64,000 nt of DNA from positions 2,246,628 through 2,310,627 of the forward strand of contig NZ_CP116619.1 in NCBI RefSeq assembly GCF_030409055.1. The letters run 5' to 3'. The notes beneath the pieces were generated by a model that was given only the letters and a program-made list of their open reading frames with translations, did no database searches and was not told where the DNA came from. The stretch is from Trichocoleus desertorum NBK24 (GTDB taxonomy: Bacteria > Cyanobacteriota > Cyanobacteriia > FACHB-46). Shown here one piece after another: positions 1 through 7,582 of this stretch. The position numbers and the translations under genes were made by a program. Positions within the stretch are counted from its first letter, which is position 1; every line of letters begins with the position of its first letter.

Positions 1-31
1 AAATCTGGTGTCTCGCTCACCCTATACTCCT

Positions 32-1129
32 TTACTCGGTGGTAATCAGTTGGCGAATCATCTGAGCCGTTGCAGGAGCGAGCAAAACGCCATTGCGGTA
101 ATGCCCTGTAGCGAGAAAAACATTACTGTAGCCAGGTAGCGGCCCAATAATTGGAGCAGGGCGACCTTCTGGGCGAGGACGAAAACCAGACCAAGTTCTA
201 AGCACTGTGGCTTTAGCTAAGGCAGGGCAGAAGGCGATCGCTTGCTCTAAAACTGCTCGCAATTGCGCTTCATCCGCCATAACTTCCTCACCAGCAGCGA
301 ATTCGACTGTTGCGCCCACCCAGCACTCATCCGAGCCTAACGGCACAATATGCACATCGTTGCCTGTAATGACAGGCTGTTTCTCCGGGATGTCTAAAGG
401 TTGGTCGAGTCGTAGATGCAGCGCTTGACCGAGAACTGGACGAATTTCTATTGATTCTTTAAGAGACGCAGTCAGAGGAGTGGAACCTAAACCCGCTGCC
501 ACAACCAGCCAATCAGTCTCAAAGTTTCCTGCTGTTGTGTATAACCGAGAGCAGATTTGTGAAATCTGCGTCTCTGCACTACAAGTGACAGCCTCAACAG
601 CCGCATCAAAATGAAAAGTCACACCTTTCTGCTTGGCAGCAGTTACTAGGGCGTGAGTGAGAGCGACCGGATCAACTTGGCGATCGCGAGGTGAGTAGAT
701 AGCCGCATTGACCGAATCTAGGTTGAGGTAAGGATACTGAGCTTGCAGTTGAGCCGCATCCAGAATCTCTAACGGCCAGCCTTGGTTCTTTCGAGTTTCA
801 GCCAAGGTTTGCCATTTGGTGAGGTCGTCCTCGGCAAAACAAAGCTTCAAAATGCCCTTGCGATTCCAGGGAATGGTGCAGCCTGCGATCCCCTCTATTT
901 CTGGAATCAGAGTCTCATACCGCTGCATACTAGCAAGCCGCAACTGCCAAGCTTTACCCTTCACTTTGTGGCTAATGATGCCCATTAGCACACCTAAGGC
1001 AGCTCCCGTTGCGGCTTGAGCAGGAAGTTGGCGATCGAACACAGTGACCGTCAATCCTGGGATTTGGCTGAGTTCGTAGGCGATCGCGGCTCCAACCACC
1101 CCACAACCCACCACAGCAACACGACTCAT
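32..1129 (-). CDS. FAD-dependent amino-acid oxidase, ThiO/DadA-like
   Basis: A 365-residue member of the DAO family (FAD-dependent oxidation of glycine or another amino acid; ThiO supplies the glycine imine for thiamine thiazole synthesis). The N-terminus is a Rossmann dinucleotide fold: VAVVGCGVVGAAIAYEL has the GxGxxG pattern, and an acidic/basic FDR end follows the second strand. The C-terminal part has RPRPEGRPAPIIGP followed by ATGHYRNGVLLAPATA, the usual FAD/substrate signature of glycine-oxidase-type proteins. Length matches the family. It is not fused to ThiG, as happens in some cyanobacteria, and no thi gene is visible nearby, so the precise substrate is inferred. The ATG at 1129 follows psbQ on the same strand with a stem-loop between them, so separate transcription is likely. 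Confidence 0.85.
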   Translation of the reverse strand: MSRVAVVGCGVVGAAIAYELSQIPGLTVTVFDRQLPAQAATGAALGVLMGIISHKVKGKAWQLRLASMQRYETLIPEIEGIAGCTIPWNRKGILKLCFAEDDLTKWQTLAETRKNQGWPLEILDAAQLQAQYPYLNLDSVNAAIYSPRDRQVDPVALTHALVTAAKQKGVTFHFDAAVEAVTCSAETQISQICSRLYTTAGNFETDWLVVAAGLGSTPLTASLKESIEIRPVLGQALHLRLDQPLDIPEKQPVITGNDVHIVPLGSDECWVGATVEFAAGEEVMADEAQLRAVLEQAIAFCPALAKATVLRTWSGFRPRPEGRPAPIIGPLPGYSNVFLATGHYRNGVLLAPATAQMIRQLITTE

Positions 1130-1137
1130 AGATTCAG

Positions 1138-1159
1138 CCCCTCTCCTACAGGAGAGGGG
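1138..1159. repeat. Perfect 9-bp inverted repeat between psbQ and the oxidase gene
   Basis: CCCCTCTCC and GGAGAGGGG enclose a four-base loop and are followed by a further degenerate copy (GGGGAGAGG). This looks like one of the short palindromic repeats scattered in cyanobacterial intergenic spaces. It could also attenuate read-through from psbQ, but there is no T-run on the minus strand. Confidence 0.6.
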
Positions 1160-1171
1160 TTTGGGGAGAGG

Positions 1172-1615
1172 TTAACTATTAGGCACCAGTTGGAAGAAGG
1201 CATCGAAGTCTTTTATGGCTTCTGCGTAGTTGCGAATTGCTTGGCGGTAGTCGCTCTTTTGCGCCGCTTCATCAATTTCCTCTAGATGGGTGAAGACATC
1301 TTGAGCAGCTTGCCGTGCTGGGCCTTGAGCATCGGGAAGTAAGTTGCGAGATAAGTTGCCCATTCTAGTCCTCAGCTCTCCCAAAGGACCATGAATAAAG
1401 CCGCGTACATCAATCCATTCACGATTTTCAATCAGAGTTGCTAGTTCAGGCATACGACTGCGAAGGGCAGTGATGCTAGAGCTATAACTTTGAATCCGCT
1501 CAATTTGAGTGGGGCTGTAAGTCAGGGTTTTGGTGCTGGTAGGGCTGCTGCAACTGACGAGAAATGCTGTGACGAAGGCTAGTGCTAGAGCCAAAATTGA
1601 CCGATAGTGTCTCAT
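1172..1615 (-). CDS. psbQ: Photosystem II lipoprotein PsbQ (CyanoQ)
   Basis: A 147-residue protein that is a lumenal extrinsic subunit of photosystem II, stabilising the oxygen-evolving complex. The first ~22 residues form a lipoprotein signal peptide ending in a lipobox (FLVSC, Cys at about 22), as known for CyanoQ. The mature part is all-helical and carries the family features: TYSPTQIERIQ, the WIDVRGFIHGPLGELR segment with its conserved WxxxRxxIHGPLGxLR pattern, and a final helix with FDAFFQLVP. Length and architecture match cyanobacterial PsbQ. The neighbours are not photosystem genes, which is normal because cyanobacterial psb genes are scattered. Confidence 0.93.
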   Translation of the reverse strand: MRHYRSILALALAFVTAFLVSCSSPTSTKTLTYSPTQIERIQSYSSSITALRSRMPELATLIENREWIDVRGFIHGPLGELRTRMGNLSRNLLPDAQGPARQAAQDVFTHLEEIDEAAQKSDYRQAIRNYAEAIKDFDAFFQLVPNS

Positions 1616-1841
1616 AACTCTACTTGTTTACCACTTGCAAAATCAATTGCCTTATTGATTAGAACCTATTCCCAAAACTCAAAGCAGTTTTGAAAAAAGG
1701 GTCTAGGGGCGATCATTTATATTTTTCGTAAAGAAATATATCTCAAGACTGTCCCCAAAGTCTTCTGCCTAAATAAAGACTACCGGATTAACCCGTGAGC
1801 GATCGCCCAAATCAAAGTAGCCACCTCAATCCTAACTAGCC

Positions 1842-2690
1842 CTAAAGGCTTTGACGACGTAGAAAGGGTAAGATCACTTCATTTACCTTTTCATACCAGT
1901 CTTCTTGGGGGTAGTGCCCTACTTCTTGTAGTTGTACTAGCTCTGCATCAGGAATCGCTTTAGTAAAGTTTTCGGCCATGCTAAAGGGCAACCAAGGATC
2001 GGACATGCCCCAAGCCACTAAGATCGGTCGCTCCCAGTTAGCAAAGCTCGACTCAATTTCCGCTGTGGTTGCTTGTAGTTGCAAGTTGCGTAGCGTATAG
2101 AGTAGCGATCGCCCCGCATCCGAACTTTTGAGGAAAGGCCGTCGATACACATCTAAATCTTTGTCATCTACCTGGTAAGGCCCGCCCCCTTCCAGTAAGC
2201 GATCGACTAACAGCGGATCTTGCGTCATCATGTCACCCACCAAAGGCAACCCCATTTGCTGAATCTTCCACGGCAGCTTAGCCACAGTAGCAAGGGGAGT
2301 GTTGAAGATGGCTAAGCGCTCGATCTGATCAGGGTGTTGTAAAGCGTAGCGGAGTCCTACAGCCCCTAAGAAACCTTGCACCACCAACGAAAATCGTTCC
2401 ACTTCTAGCACTTGCACCAAGTCTGCCAAAGCGCTCACAAAAGCTTCAGACGTGTAAGCAAAGTCTCGTTTATCTGGCTTAGTAGAAAAGCCAAACCCAG
2501 GCCAATCAGGGGCGATCGCTCTAAAACCTTGCTCTGCCAAAGCAGGCAATACGTGACGCCAACTGTAGCTTTGCGAAGGAAAACTGTGTAGCAGTAGCAC
2601 TGGTGGCTTATCCGTTGGATTCATCGGGTTTGCTTCTCGGCAAAACCACTTCAACGGCCCAACTTCAACCAAACGCTCCTCAACTGCCAC
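1842..2690 (-). CDS. Alpha/beta-fold hydrolase homologue lacking the nucleophile
   Basis: A 282-residue alpha/beta-hydrolase-fold protein resembling haloalkane dehalogenases and epoxide hydrolases. Visible family parts are the oxyanion region (LLLHSFPSQSYSWRHVLPAL), the APDWPGFGFS segment, the late acid strand ILVAWGMSDPWLPF, and the terminal histidine in LQEVGHYPQEDW. The nucleophile elbow, normally G/H-x-(S/D/C)-x-G, reads LVVQGFLGAVG, so no Ser, Asp or Cys sits at the expected place. I checked this by reading the DNA at about 2375-2400. The protein is therefore either a non-catalytic homologue or uses another residue. It lies divergent from the small gene at 2938. The fold is secure; the substrate is unknown. 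Confidence 0.8.
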   Translation of the reverse strand: MAVEERLVEVGPLKWFCREANPMNPTDKPPVLLLHSFPSQSYSWRHVLPALAEQGFRAIAPDWPGFGFSTKPDKRDFAYTSEAFVSALADLVQVLEVERFSLVVQGFLGAVGLRYALQHPDQIERLAIFNTPLATVAKLPWKIQQMGLPLVGDMMTQDPLLVDRLLEGGGPYQVDDKDLDVYRRPFLKSSDAGRSLLYTLRNLQLQATTAEIESSFANWERPILVAWGMSDPWLPFSMAENFTKAIPDAELVQLQEVGHYPQEDWYEKVNEVILPFLRRQSL

Positions 2691-2937
2691 AGATTTTCTC
2701 CCACAAGCTCAAGTGGTCTGAGCTTACCGCTGAACGGGAGCCTAAACAAGCTAACGCCCACTGGAATCGCGATCGCCCCCTAACTTACAAGCACGCTTGG
2801 TTGCCGCTCTATTTGTAAAAAAATATGAAAAATATGCTCTGTAAAACATTTTGTAACTTTAGATACAGAAAAATTTGTTATATTGATTGGACAACCCATA
2901 AATGCTCAGATCGATTCACCCAATAGGAGAACTATTT

Positions 2938-3138
2938 ATGTCTGCTCAAGATCAAGCTCGTGCTTTAATGATGCGCCACCACCACATGATTAAAAATCGT
3001 CAGCAATCAATGCTGGGTCGCGCCGCCGCAGAAGTAGGCATGCCCGCTGAAGCAGCAGAATACTGGAATCATATTCAAGGCAAAGCGCATCCCTCCTTCC
3101 GCGCGTCTTACGATCGCAGCCACGCTTCTCTCAGCTAA
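2938..3138 (+). CDS. Small conserved-looking protein, unknown function (66 aa)
   Basis: A 66-residue basic protein. The ATG at 2938 is preceded by a good Shine-Dalgarno, AGGAGA, nine bases upstream, which makes it a better start than the in-frame ATG at 2902. An AT-rich upstream stretch with a TATATT hexamer (2879-2884) could hold the -10 element. The product starts MSAQDQARALMMRHHHMIKN, with a His-rich RHHHM patch, and ends in KAHPSFRASYDRSHASLS. There is no membrane segment. I do not recognise a named family. The tight ribosome site and ordinary codon use support a real gene. No function can be assigned. Confidence 0.75.
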   Translation: MSAQDQARALMMRHHHMIKNRQQSMLGRAAAEVGMPAEAAEYWNHIQGKAHPSFRASYDRSHASLS

Positions 3139-3270
3139 ACGAGGCCAGACGGCTGAGTTTCCTGTTGGTTTAAGCTCGACGTTGATTAACACTTGTATGA
3201 AAAACCTAGTTGAAGCGTGATGCACAAAGCCTTCAACGGGACATTTCTCTTAAATGACTGCATCAGAGTT

Positions 3271-3305
3271 AAAAAGGGCGCTTTCCTTAGTGGGAAGGCG
3301 TCCTT
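3271..3305 (-). terminator. Rho-independent terminator of the polysaccharide island
   Basis: A 13-bp stem (3274-3286 with 3293-3305, two G-U pairs, six-base loop). Read on the minus strand it ends in CCCTTTTT, giving a GC-rich stem plus U-run 78 bases after the gmd stop codon. On the plus strand there is no U-run, so it serves the minus-strand genes. Confidence 0.75.
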
Positions 3306-3382
3306 AAAGTTGTAAGTTTTAGCAGTGAGTTGGAAGTGGGCTAGAAAGTGGGTTGTGAGTGCGATCGCCCAACTTTTACGGT

Positions 3383-4354
3383 CTAAGGCTCATCTTTGAG
3401 AGCTTTCAAATCATGCTCCACCATCAGTTCCACCAGCTCCTGGAAGGAATGCTGCGGCTTCCAACCTAGTTTATTTTGAATCTTGTCAATACAACCCATA
3501 AGCTGCACAGGCTCATCTGGTCGATAAAAGGCTGGATCAACCGAAACATAATCCTGCCAATTGAGATTCACACAGCTAAACGCAAATTCAACCAGTTCGC
3601 GCACCGAATGCGTTTCACCACTCGCAATAATGTAGTCATCGGCTTCCTGCTGTTGCAGCATCAACCACATCGCATAGACTGCGTCTTTGGCGTAGCACCA
3701 ATCCCGCTGAGCATCCAAATTGCCCAGTTTTAGCTCATTCAGCAAGCCCAGTTTAATCATGGCTGCGGCTCGCGTGATCTTGCGAAACACAAATTCTGCA
3801 CCCCGCCGGGGCGATTCGTGGGTATAAGTGATGCCACAGCAGGCGTAGAGATTGTACTGCTGGCGGTAATTCACGCTCATCCAGTGGGCGTAAGCCTTGG
3901 CTACACCATAAGGATTCCGAGGCCGAAAAGCAGTGCGCTCTGTCTGGGGGGACTCATCAGGCTGCCCAAACACCTCACTACTGGAAGCTTGATAGAACCT
4001 CGCATCTGGCTTACAGCGCCGAATGGATTCTAAAAGCCTAGAAACCCCCAAAGCCGTATATTCAGCCGTTAAGGAAGGTTGGGTCCAAGACGTAGGAATA
4101 TAACTTTGAGACGCAAGATTATAGATTTCATCTGGCTGAGCCTCAATAATCGCATCCATCAACGAACACTGATCCAGCAAATCCCCAGACAAAATTCTGA
4201 TGTCATTAGAGAAATGGCTGATGCGACTAGAATTACCCGAACTAGAGCGACGAACCAAGCCAGAAACTTGATACCCCTTCGTTAAAAGTAACTCGGCAAG
4301 ATAGGAACCGTCCTGTCCTGTAACGCCAGTAATGAGGGCAGATTTAGAAGGCAT
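3383..4354 (-). CDS. gmd: GDP-mannose 4,6-dehydratase
   Basis: A 323-residue short-chain dehydrogenase/reductase that converts GDP-D-mannose to GDP-4-keto-6-deoxymannose, the precursor of GDP-fucose, GDP-rhamnose and related 6-deoxyhexoses. The nucleotide-binding motif GVTGQDGSYLAELLL (GxxGxxG) is followed by the GMD-type SGLVRRSSSGNSSRI loop. The catalytic set includes SSSEVFG and YGVAKAYAHW (YxxxK). The ITRAAAMIKLG and GNLDAQRDWCYAKDAV segments are typical substrate-contact regions. It is slightly shorter than the common 340-370 residues. It is the last gene of the minus-strand glycan island and is followed by a terminator. No GDP-fucose synthase or other second-step enzyme is present in the window. 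Confidence 0.9.
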   Translation of the reverse strand: MPSKSALITGVTGQDGSYLAELLLTKGYQVSGLVRRSSSGNSSRISHFSNDIRILSGDLLDQCSLMDAIIEAQPDEIYNLASQSYIPTSWTQPSLTAEYTALGVSRLLESIRRCKPDARFYQASSSEVFGQPDESPQTERTAFRPRNPYGVAKAYAHWMSVNYRQQYNLYACCGITYTHESPRRGAEFVFRKITRAAAMIKLGLLNELKLGNLDAQRDWCYAKDAVYAMWLMLQQQEADDYIIASGETHSVRELVEFAFSCVNLNWQDYVSVDPAFYRPDEPVQLMGCIDKIQNKLGWKPQHSFQELVELMVEHDLKALKDEP

Positions 4355-4501
4355 AAAGGAGGAAACTTCTGCTGTTTTGTATTTGAGATTACAAACAACG
4401 GAGCATTGCTGTTAACAGCTATCAATTTATTACACCATCTAGAACAGCTTAAACCGTAACAGGATGATCTTCATGTTTTATTTGCCGTTGAGTATAAGAT
4501 A

Positions 4502-5443
4502 TTAAAAATTCCTACCAAGCTTTCCCCTTAAACCATGACAGGTACCTAATAGGCAAGCCCATATTTTTAAGTGCTTATCTTCGGCTTCATATAGTGAAAT
4601 TTGTATAATAGTTTTTAGTAAAAACTTAGTACGCCATAGGTAGGTTTTCATCCGATACCACCCTTGTGCATAGCGAGTTTCTAAATATGTGTGATTCCGG
4701 CAAATATAGTAGTGGCGTAAAGGTGTGTATTGTTGGAATACAAGCTCTCGTTTAAACCATTTAACCTTTATAGGAGTACCAAACTTATGCTCCATGATAG
4801 CTTGAGGAACGATTAAATTATGAAAACCTTTTTGTTTGAGCTGCATTCCGTAATCAAAATCAATCCCATCAATAAATAAATCAGTGCAAGGGAGAGATAC
4901 AGTTTGAGCAGCCACAAGAGAAATCAGCGATCCAGAAGTGATAGGTGAATCGCATTCAAAAGGTTGTTCGTAGTTAGGAGGTTTGTAAGGAGTAAATCGA
5001 TCGTGATCAAATACAGCACCATCAATAAGCCGACCCGTTCTCAGATCGATAGCGGTAGGAGCAACGATCCCAATTGAATAATTAGAGTTATTAAGCCTAG
5101 TGTAGACAAGCAATAGCTGACCTAGACAATCTTGACGTACTATACTATCTTGATCAAAAGTCCATAAAAAGTCATAGCCCTCTTCTATAGCCCAGGCGAT
5201 CGCTAGGCTGAAACCTCCAGCAACTCCTATATTTTCTGGGTAATGCTTAATAACTAGATTTTCAGCATTTAACTCTAACTTGAAAATAGATTTTTTCTTG
5301 GAATTATCTACAATCAAAATATTTTTTACTGGAAAAGACTGGCTCTTAATAGCTTGAACGCATAAGCTAACTGCTTCTGAATCTTCATAAGCAGTTATAT
5401 AAGCTGCCACTTTATATTGTTTTAAGTTGAATGGATTATGCAT
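4502..5443 (-). CDS. Glycosyltransferase family 2, rhamnosyltransferase-like
   Basis: A 313-residue GT-A-fold glycosyltransferase. The N-terminal nucleotide-sugar domain includes VAAYITAYEDSEAVSLCVQA and LIVDNSKKKS. The segment NIGVAGGFSLAIAWAIEEG is followed by FLWTFDQDSI, where DQDS takes the place of the DxD metal motif, as in rhamnosyltransferases of the RfbN/WbbL kind. The C-terminal third (HKFGTPIKVKWFKRELVF onward) is basic with amphipathic segments and probably touches the membrane. It likely adds a deoxyhexose to a lipid-linked glycan. The gene is AT-rich compared with housekeeping genes nearby. Donor and acceptor are not readable from the sequence. Confidence 0.85.
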   Translation of the reverse strand: MHNPFNLKQYKVAAYITAYEDSEAVSLCVQAIKSQSFPVKNILIVDNSKKKSIFKLELNAENLVIKHYPENIGVAGGFSLAIAWAIEEGYDFLWTFDQDSIVRQDCLGQLLLVYTRLNNSNYSIGIVAPTAIDLRTGRLIDGAVFDHDRFTPYKPPNYEQPFECDSPITSGSLISLVAAQTVSLPCTDLFIDGIDFDYGMQLKQKGFHNLIVPQAIMEHKFGTPIKVKWFKRELVFQQYTPLRHYYICRNHTYLETRYAQGWYRMKTYLWRTKFLLKTIIQISLYEAEDKHLKIWACLLGTCHGLRGKLGRNF

Positions 5444-5510
5444 TGTAGCAATAGTTGCTAGTTGCTTCCATACTGTCTAAGTTTATTGCAGCTTTACAGG
5501 TGATCTTTAC

Positions 5511-6167
5511 TTAGGCTGAAAACCAGTTAATTGCCTCCTTTAGGTCATTGGATTTTGGATTTTCATCAGATTCTGATTTTATCAGATACCTCTCAGCAGA
5601 ACGACTCACAGCAAATGTTTTTATTGGTTGAATAGTTTCACCTTTATATTCACGTTTAACTTCAATATTGGCACAAAATTCTTTAACCACTCCTTTATAA
5701 TATCTGACTGCAAAGTCTAGGCTAATTTGATTTTTATAAAGCTCTACCAGTACATCCGGTTCAACAATATAAGTAAATTCTTTGAGTAACCACCTAGCCT
5801 TGAGAATTTTTTCCCAAAAATCAACAAACCATACGCACATATGAAGATAATGATCTTCATTAAAAAACAACTTGTGATCGATAATGAATGCAGAATTCTC
5901 CCAAGCATAAGGAGTCCAAAATTCTAGCTTGGCACCGTCAGTACAAACCCGGCTTATCTCTGCAAAAACTCTCGTAGGATCTGAAATGTGTTCTAGACAG
6001 TGAGATGAGTAAACATAGTCTACGCTTTGATCGGGAAAAGGTAATGGTTCTGTTTGCAAGTTTAGAACATAATCAACTCCTGGCTGTGCAAGGATATCAA
6101 CGCCAACTGTCCCTTCTTTTTTACAGAAACCGCATCCCAAGTCGATTTTTAAGTGTTGCATCGCCAT
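5511..6167 (-). CDS. SAM-dependent methyltransferase (type 11)
   Basis: A 218-residue class I methyltransferase. Motif I is LKIDLGCGFCKKEG, the acidic residue after strand 2 is in GVDI, and the FPDQSVDYVYSSHCLEHISD segment carries the post-I/motif II pattern of the Methyltransf_11 group. The C-terminal half is less typical and probably forms the acceptor-binding region. Its place inside the glycan island suggests it methylates a sugar or a glycan end, but the acceptor is inferred only. Two starts are possible (MAM...; the ATG at 6167 or two codons later). The gap to the next upstream gene is 253 bases with no recognised feature. Confidence 0.82.
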   Translation of the reverse strand: MAMQHLKIDLGCGFCKKEGTVGVDILAQPGVDYVLNLQTEPLPFPDQSVDYVYSSHCLEHISDPTRVFAEISRVCTDGAKLEFWTPYAWENSAFIIDHKLFFNEDHYLHMCVWFVDFWEKILKARWLLKEFTYIVEPDVLVELYKNQISLDFAVRYYKGVVKEFCANIEVKREYKGETIQPIKTFAVSRSAERYLIKSESDENPKSNDLKEAINWFSA

Positions 6168-6420
6168 TTTTAGCTTTGGTATTTTAGATTTTTACACTAG
6201 TAGTATCCGAATTAATTGCATAACTGCGTCTAGCTTTTCCTAATCTTTTGTGCCTGCAGCTATGATATAGTTTTTCACCTTAGAGCTGATATATAAAGTA
6301 AATCTTAAGAATCCTGAAAATCATGCCTTGACAGAATTTGAGTTTGCGAACGCTTGAGAAAAACGATTGTTCAAAAGTCCTTGATTTACAACGATTTTAG
6401 GACACTTTACAAACCAGCTC

Positions 6421-7437
6421 TTAGTTATCTTCAGTCACTACTCCCGTAATTTTCTTAAGCTTGAACCAAGCTGTACGCAATTTCCAGAACTTACTCGTAT
6501 GCATGGCAGCAATTTTATCCTGACTTTGTTGTAGTTCAGCCTGGGTCTGCTGTAGCTGAATTTGCATGGCAGCAATTTTATCCTGACTTTGTTGTAGTTC
6601 AGCCTGGGTCTGCTGTAGCTGAATTTGCATGGCAGCAATTTTATCCTGACTTTGTTGTAGTTCAGCCTGGGTTTGCTGTAGCTGAATTTGCATGGCAGCA
6701 ATTTTATCCTGACTTTGTTGTAGTTCAGCCTGGGTTTGCTGTAGCTGAAGGTACACTTGATTACGATCGACTTTCTTCCTAGCCCAGCCGAGCCTACCGC
6801 CATGCGTAACGCGGAAATCGCAAAAATCTGGATGCTGTTTTACAACAAGGTCATAGACCATACCAACTTGGCAGGTATCGAGTTCTCTGTCAGTAAGCTG
6901 CCCAAAGTGAGTTTCCCAGTCTGGCATGCTTCTAAGCATAAAATTGATATCGTCAAAGACAATCCACCCTCCAGGTTTGAGAAGCTTTGCCACTAATGAA
7001 AAGGCTAGTGCGTCAGGCTCCCACTCATGGGCACCATCGATAAGACAGAAATCAAACAGAGGTTGGCAGCCATCTGTATCAGTTTGGCTGGCGATAAGGT
7101 CTGCGAGATACCAGTTATAACCCAGCTTTTCTACGATCGCTTCTAGATTTTCGCTCAACCCAGAATGGCTCTTCAGGACTTGGACATTTACAGGCTGATG
7201 TAAGTACTTATCAATCGTTAATACTTGACCGCCACCAATCTCGTCAACCGCAGCTGCCATGACGCAACTGGTTGCACCGTGACCAGTCCCAAGTTCAATG
7301 CATGAATGTAATTGGTTATCCACAATACACTTATAAATATCAGCCATCGCAGATTCGGAAAGCAAAAAAATCGATGAGGGCCAGTTACCTGGTATGACAA
7401 AGCTCTTAAGAGAGTCTATAATCGTTTCAAAATTCAT
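6421..7437 (-). CDS. Class I methyltransferase with C-terminal repeat coiled coil
   Basis: A 338-residue, two-part protein. Residues ~1-225 form a SAM-dependent methyltransferase of the Methyltransf_24/cephalosporin-hydroxylase-like type: CIELGTGHGATSCVMAAA (motif I), VLTIDKYLH, FDFCLIDGAHEWEPDALAF and KPGGWIVFDDINF. Residues ~228-312 are four near-identical 21-residue units (core LQQTQAELQQSQDKIAAMQI) predicted to be a long coiled coil. The tail HTSKFWKLRTAWFKLKKI is a basic-aromatic motif that recurs in the neighbouring sulfotransferase-glycosyltransferase fusion after its own coiled coil. That parallel suggests the two proteins share a scaffold or membrane-contact device. The methyl acceptor is unknown; a glycan is likely from context. 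Confidence 0.82.
   Translation of the reverse strand: MNFETIIDSLKSFVIPGNWPSSIFLLSESAMADIYKCIVDNQLHSCIELGTGHGATSCVMAAAVDEIGGGQVLTIDKYLHQPVNVQVLKSHSGLSENLEAIVEKLGYNWYLADLIASQTDTDGCQPLFDFCLIDGAHEWEPDALAFSLVAKLLKPGGWIVFDDINFMLRSMPDWETHFGQLTDRELDTCQVGMVYDLVVKQHPDFCDFRVTHGGRLGWARKKVDRNQVYLQLQQTQAELQQSQDKIAAMQIQLQQTQAELQQSQDKIAAMQIQLQQTQAELQQSQDKIAAMQIQLQQTQAELQQSQDKIAAMHTSKFWKLRTAWFKLKKITGVVTEDN
6502..6753. repeat. Four tandem 63-bp in-frame repeats
   Basis: Units begin at 6502, 6565, 6628 and 6691. They are almost identical in DNA; the clear difference is a C/T change in the GGGTCTGC/GGGTTTGC part, with divergence at the last unit's end. Each codes for 21 residues of coiled coil in the methyltransferase gene. 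The near-identity at synonymous sites shows recent expansion or homogenisation. Confidence 0.95.
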
Positions 7438-7582
7438 ATAAATTTTGTCCTATTAAAGTGACTTTGAGTGATACAGGAATCCTAAATGAGTTATGAGAGC
7501 CACAGGTTGAGTTAAGGCACGAAACCCAGCCTACAGAGTTTATTTTATAAATCATTTAGGATTTCCATAACAACATTTAATG

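Noticed and set aside
2603-2818. 71-codon plus-strand frame opposite the hydrolase start
   Set aside because: Overlaps the start of the alpha/beta-hydrolase gene and lacks a ribosome site or family features.
6502-6753. Regular repeats that could be taken for a CRISPR array
   Set aside because: No unique spacers: units are back to back, in frame, and code for a coiled coil.
6438-6803. 121-codon minus-strand frame over the methyltransferase repeats
   Set aside because: Out-of-frame reading of the 63-bp repeats; the in-frame product has full methyltransferase motifs.
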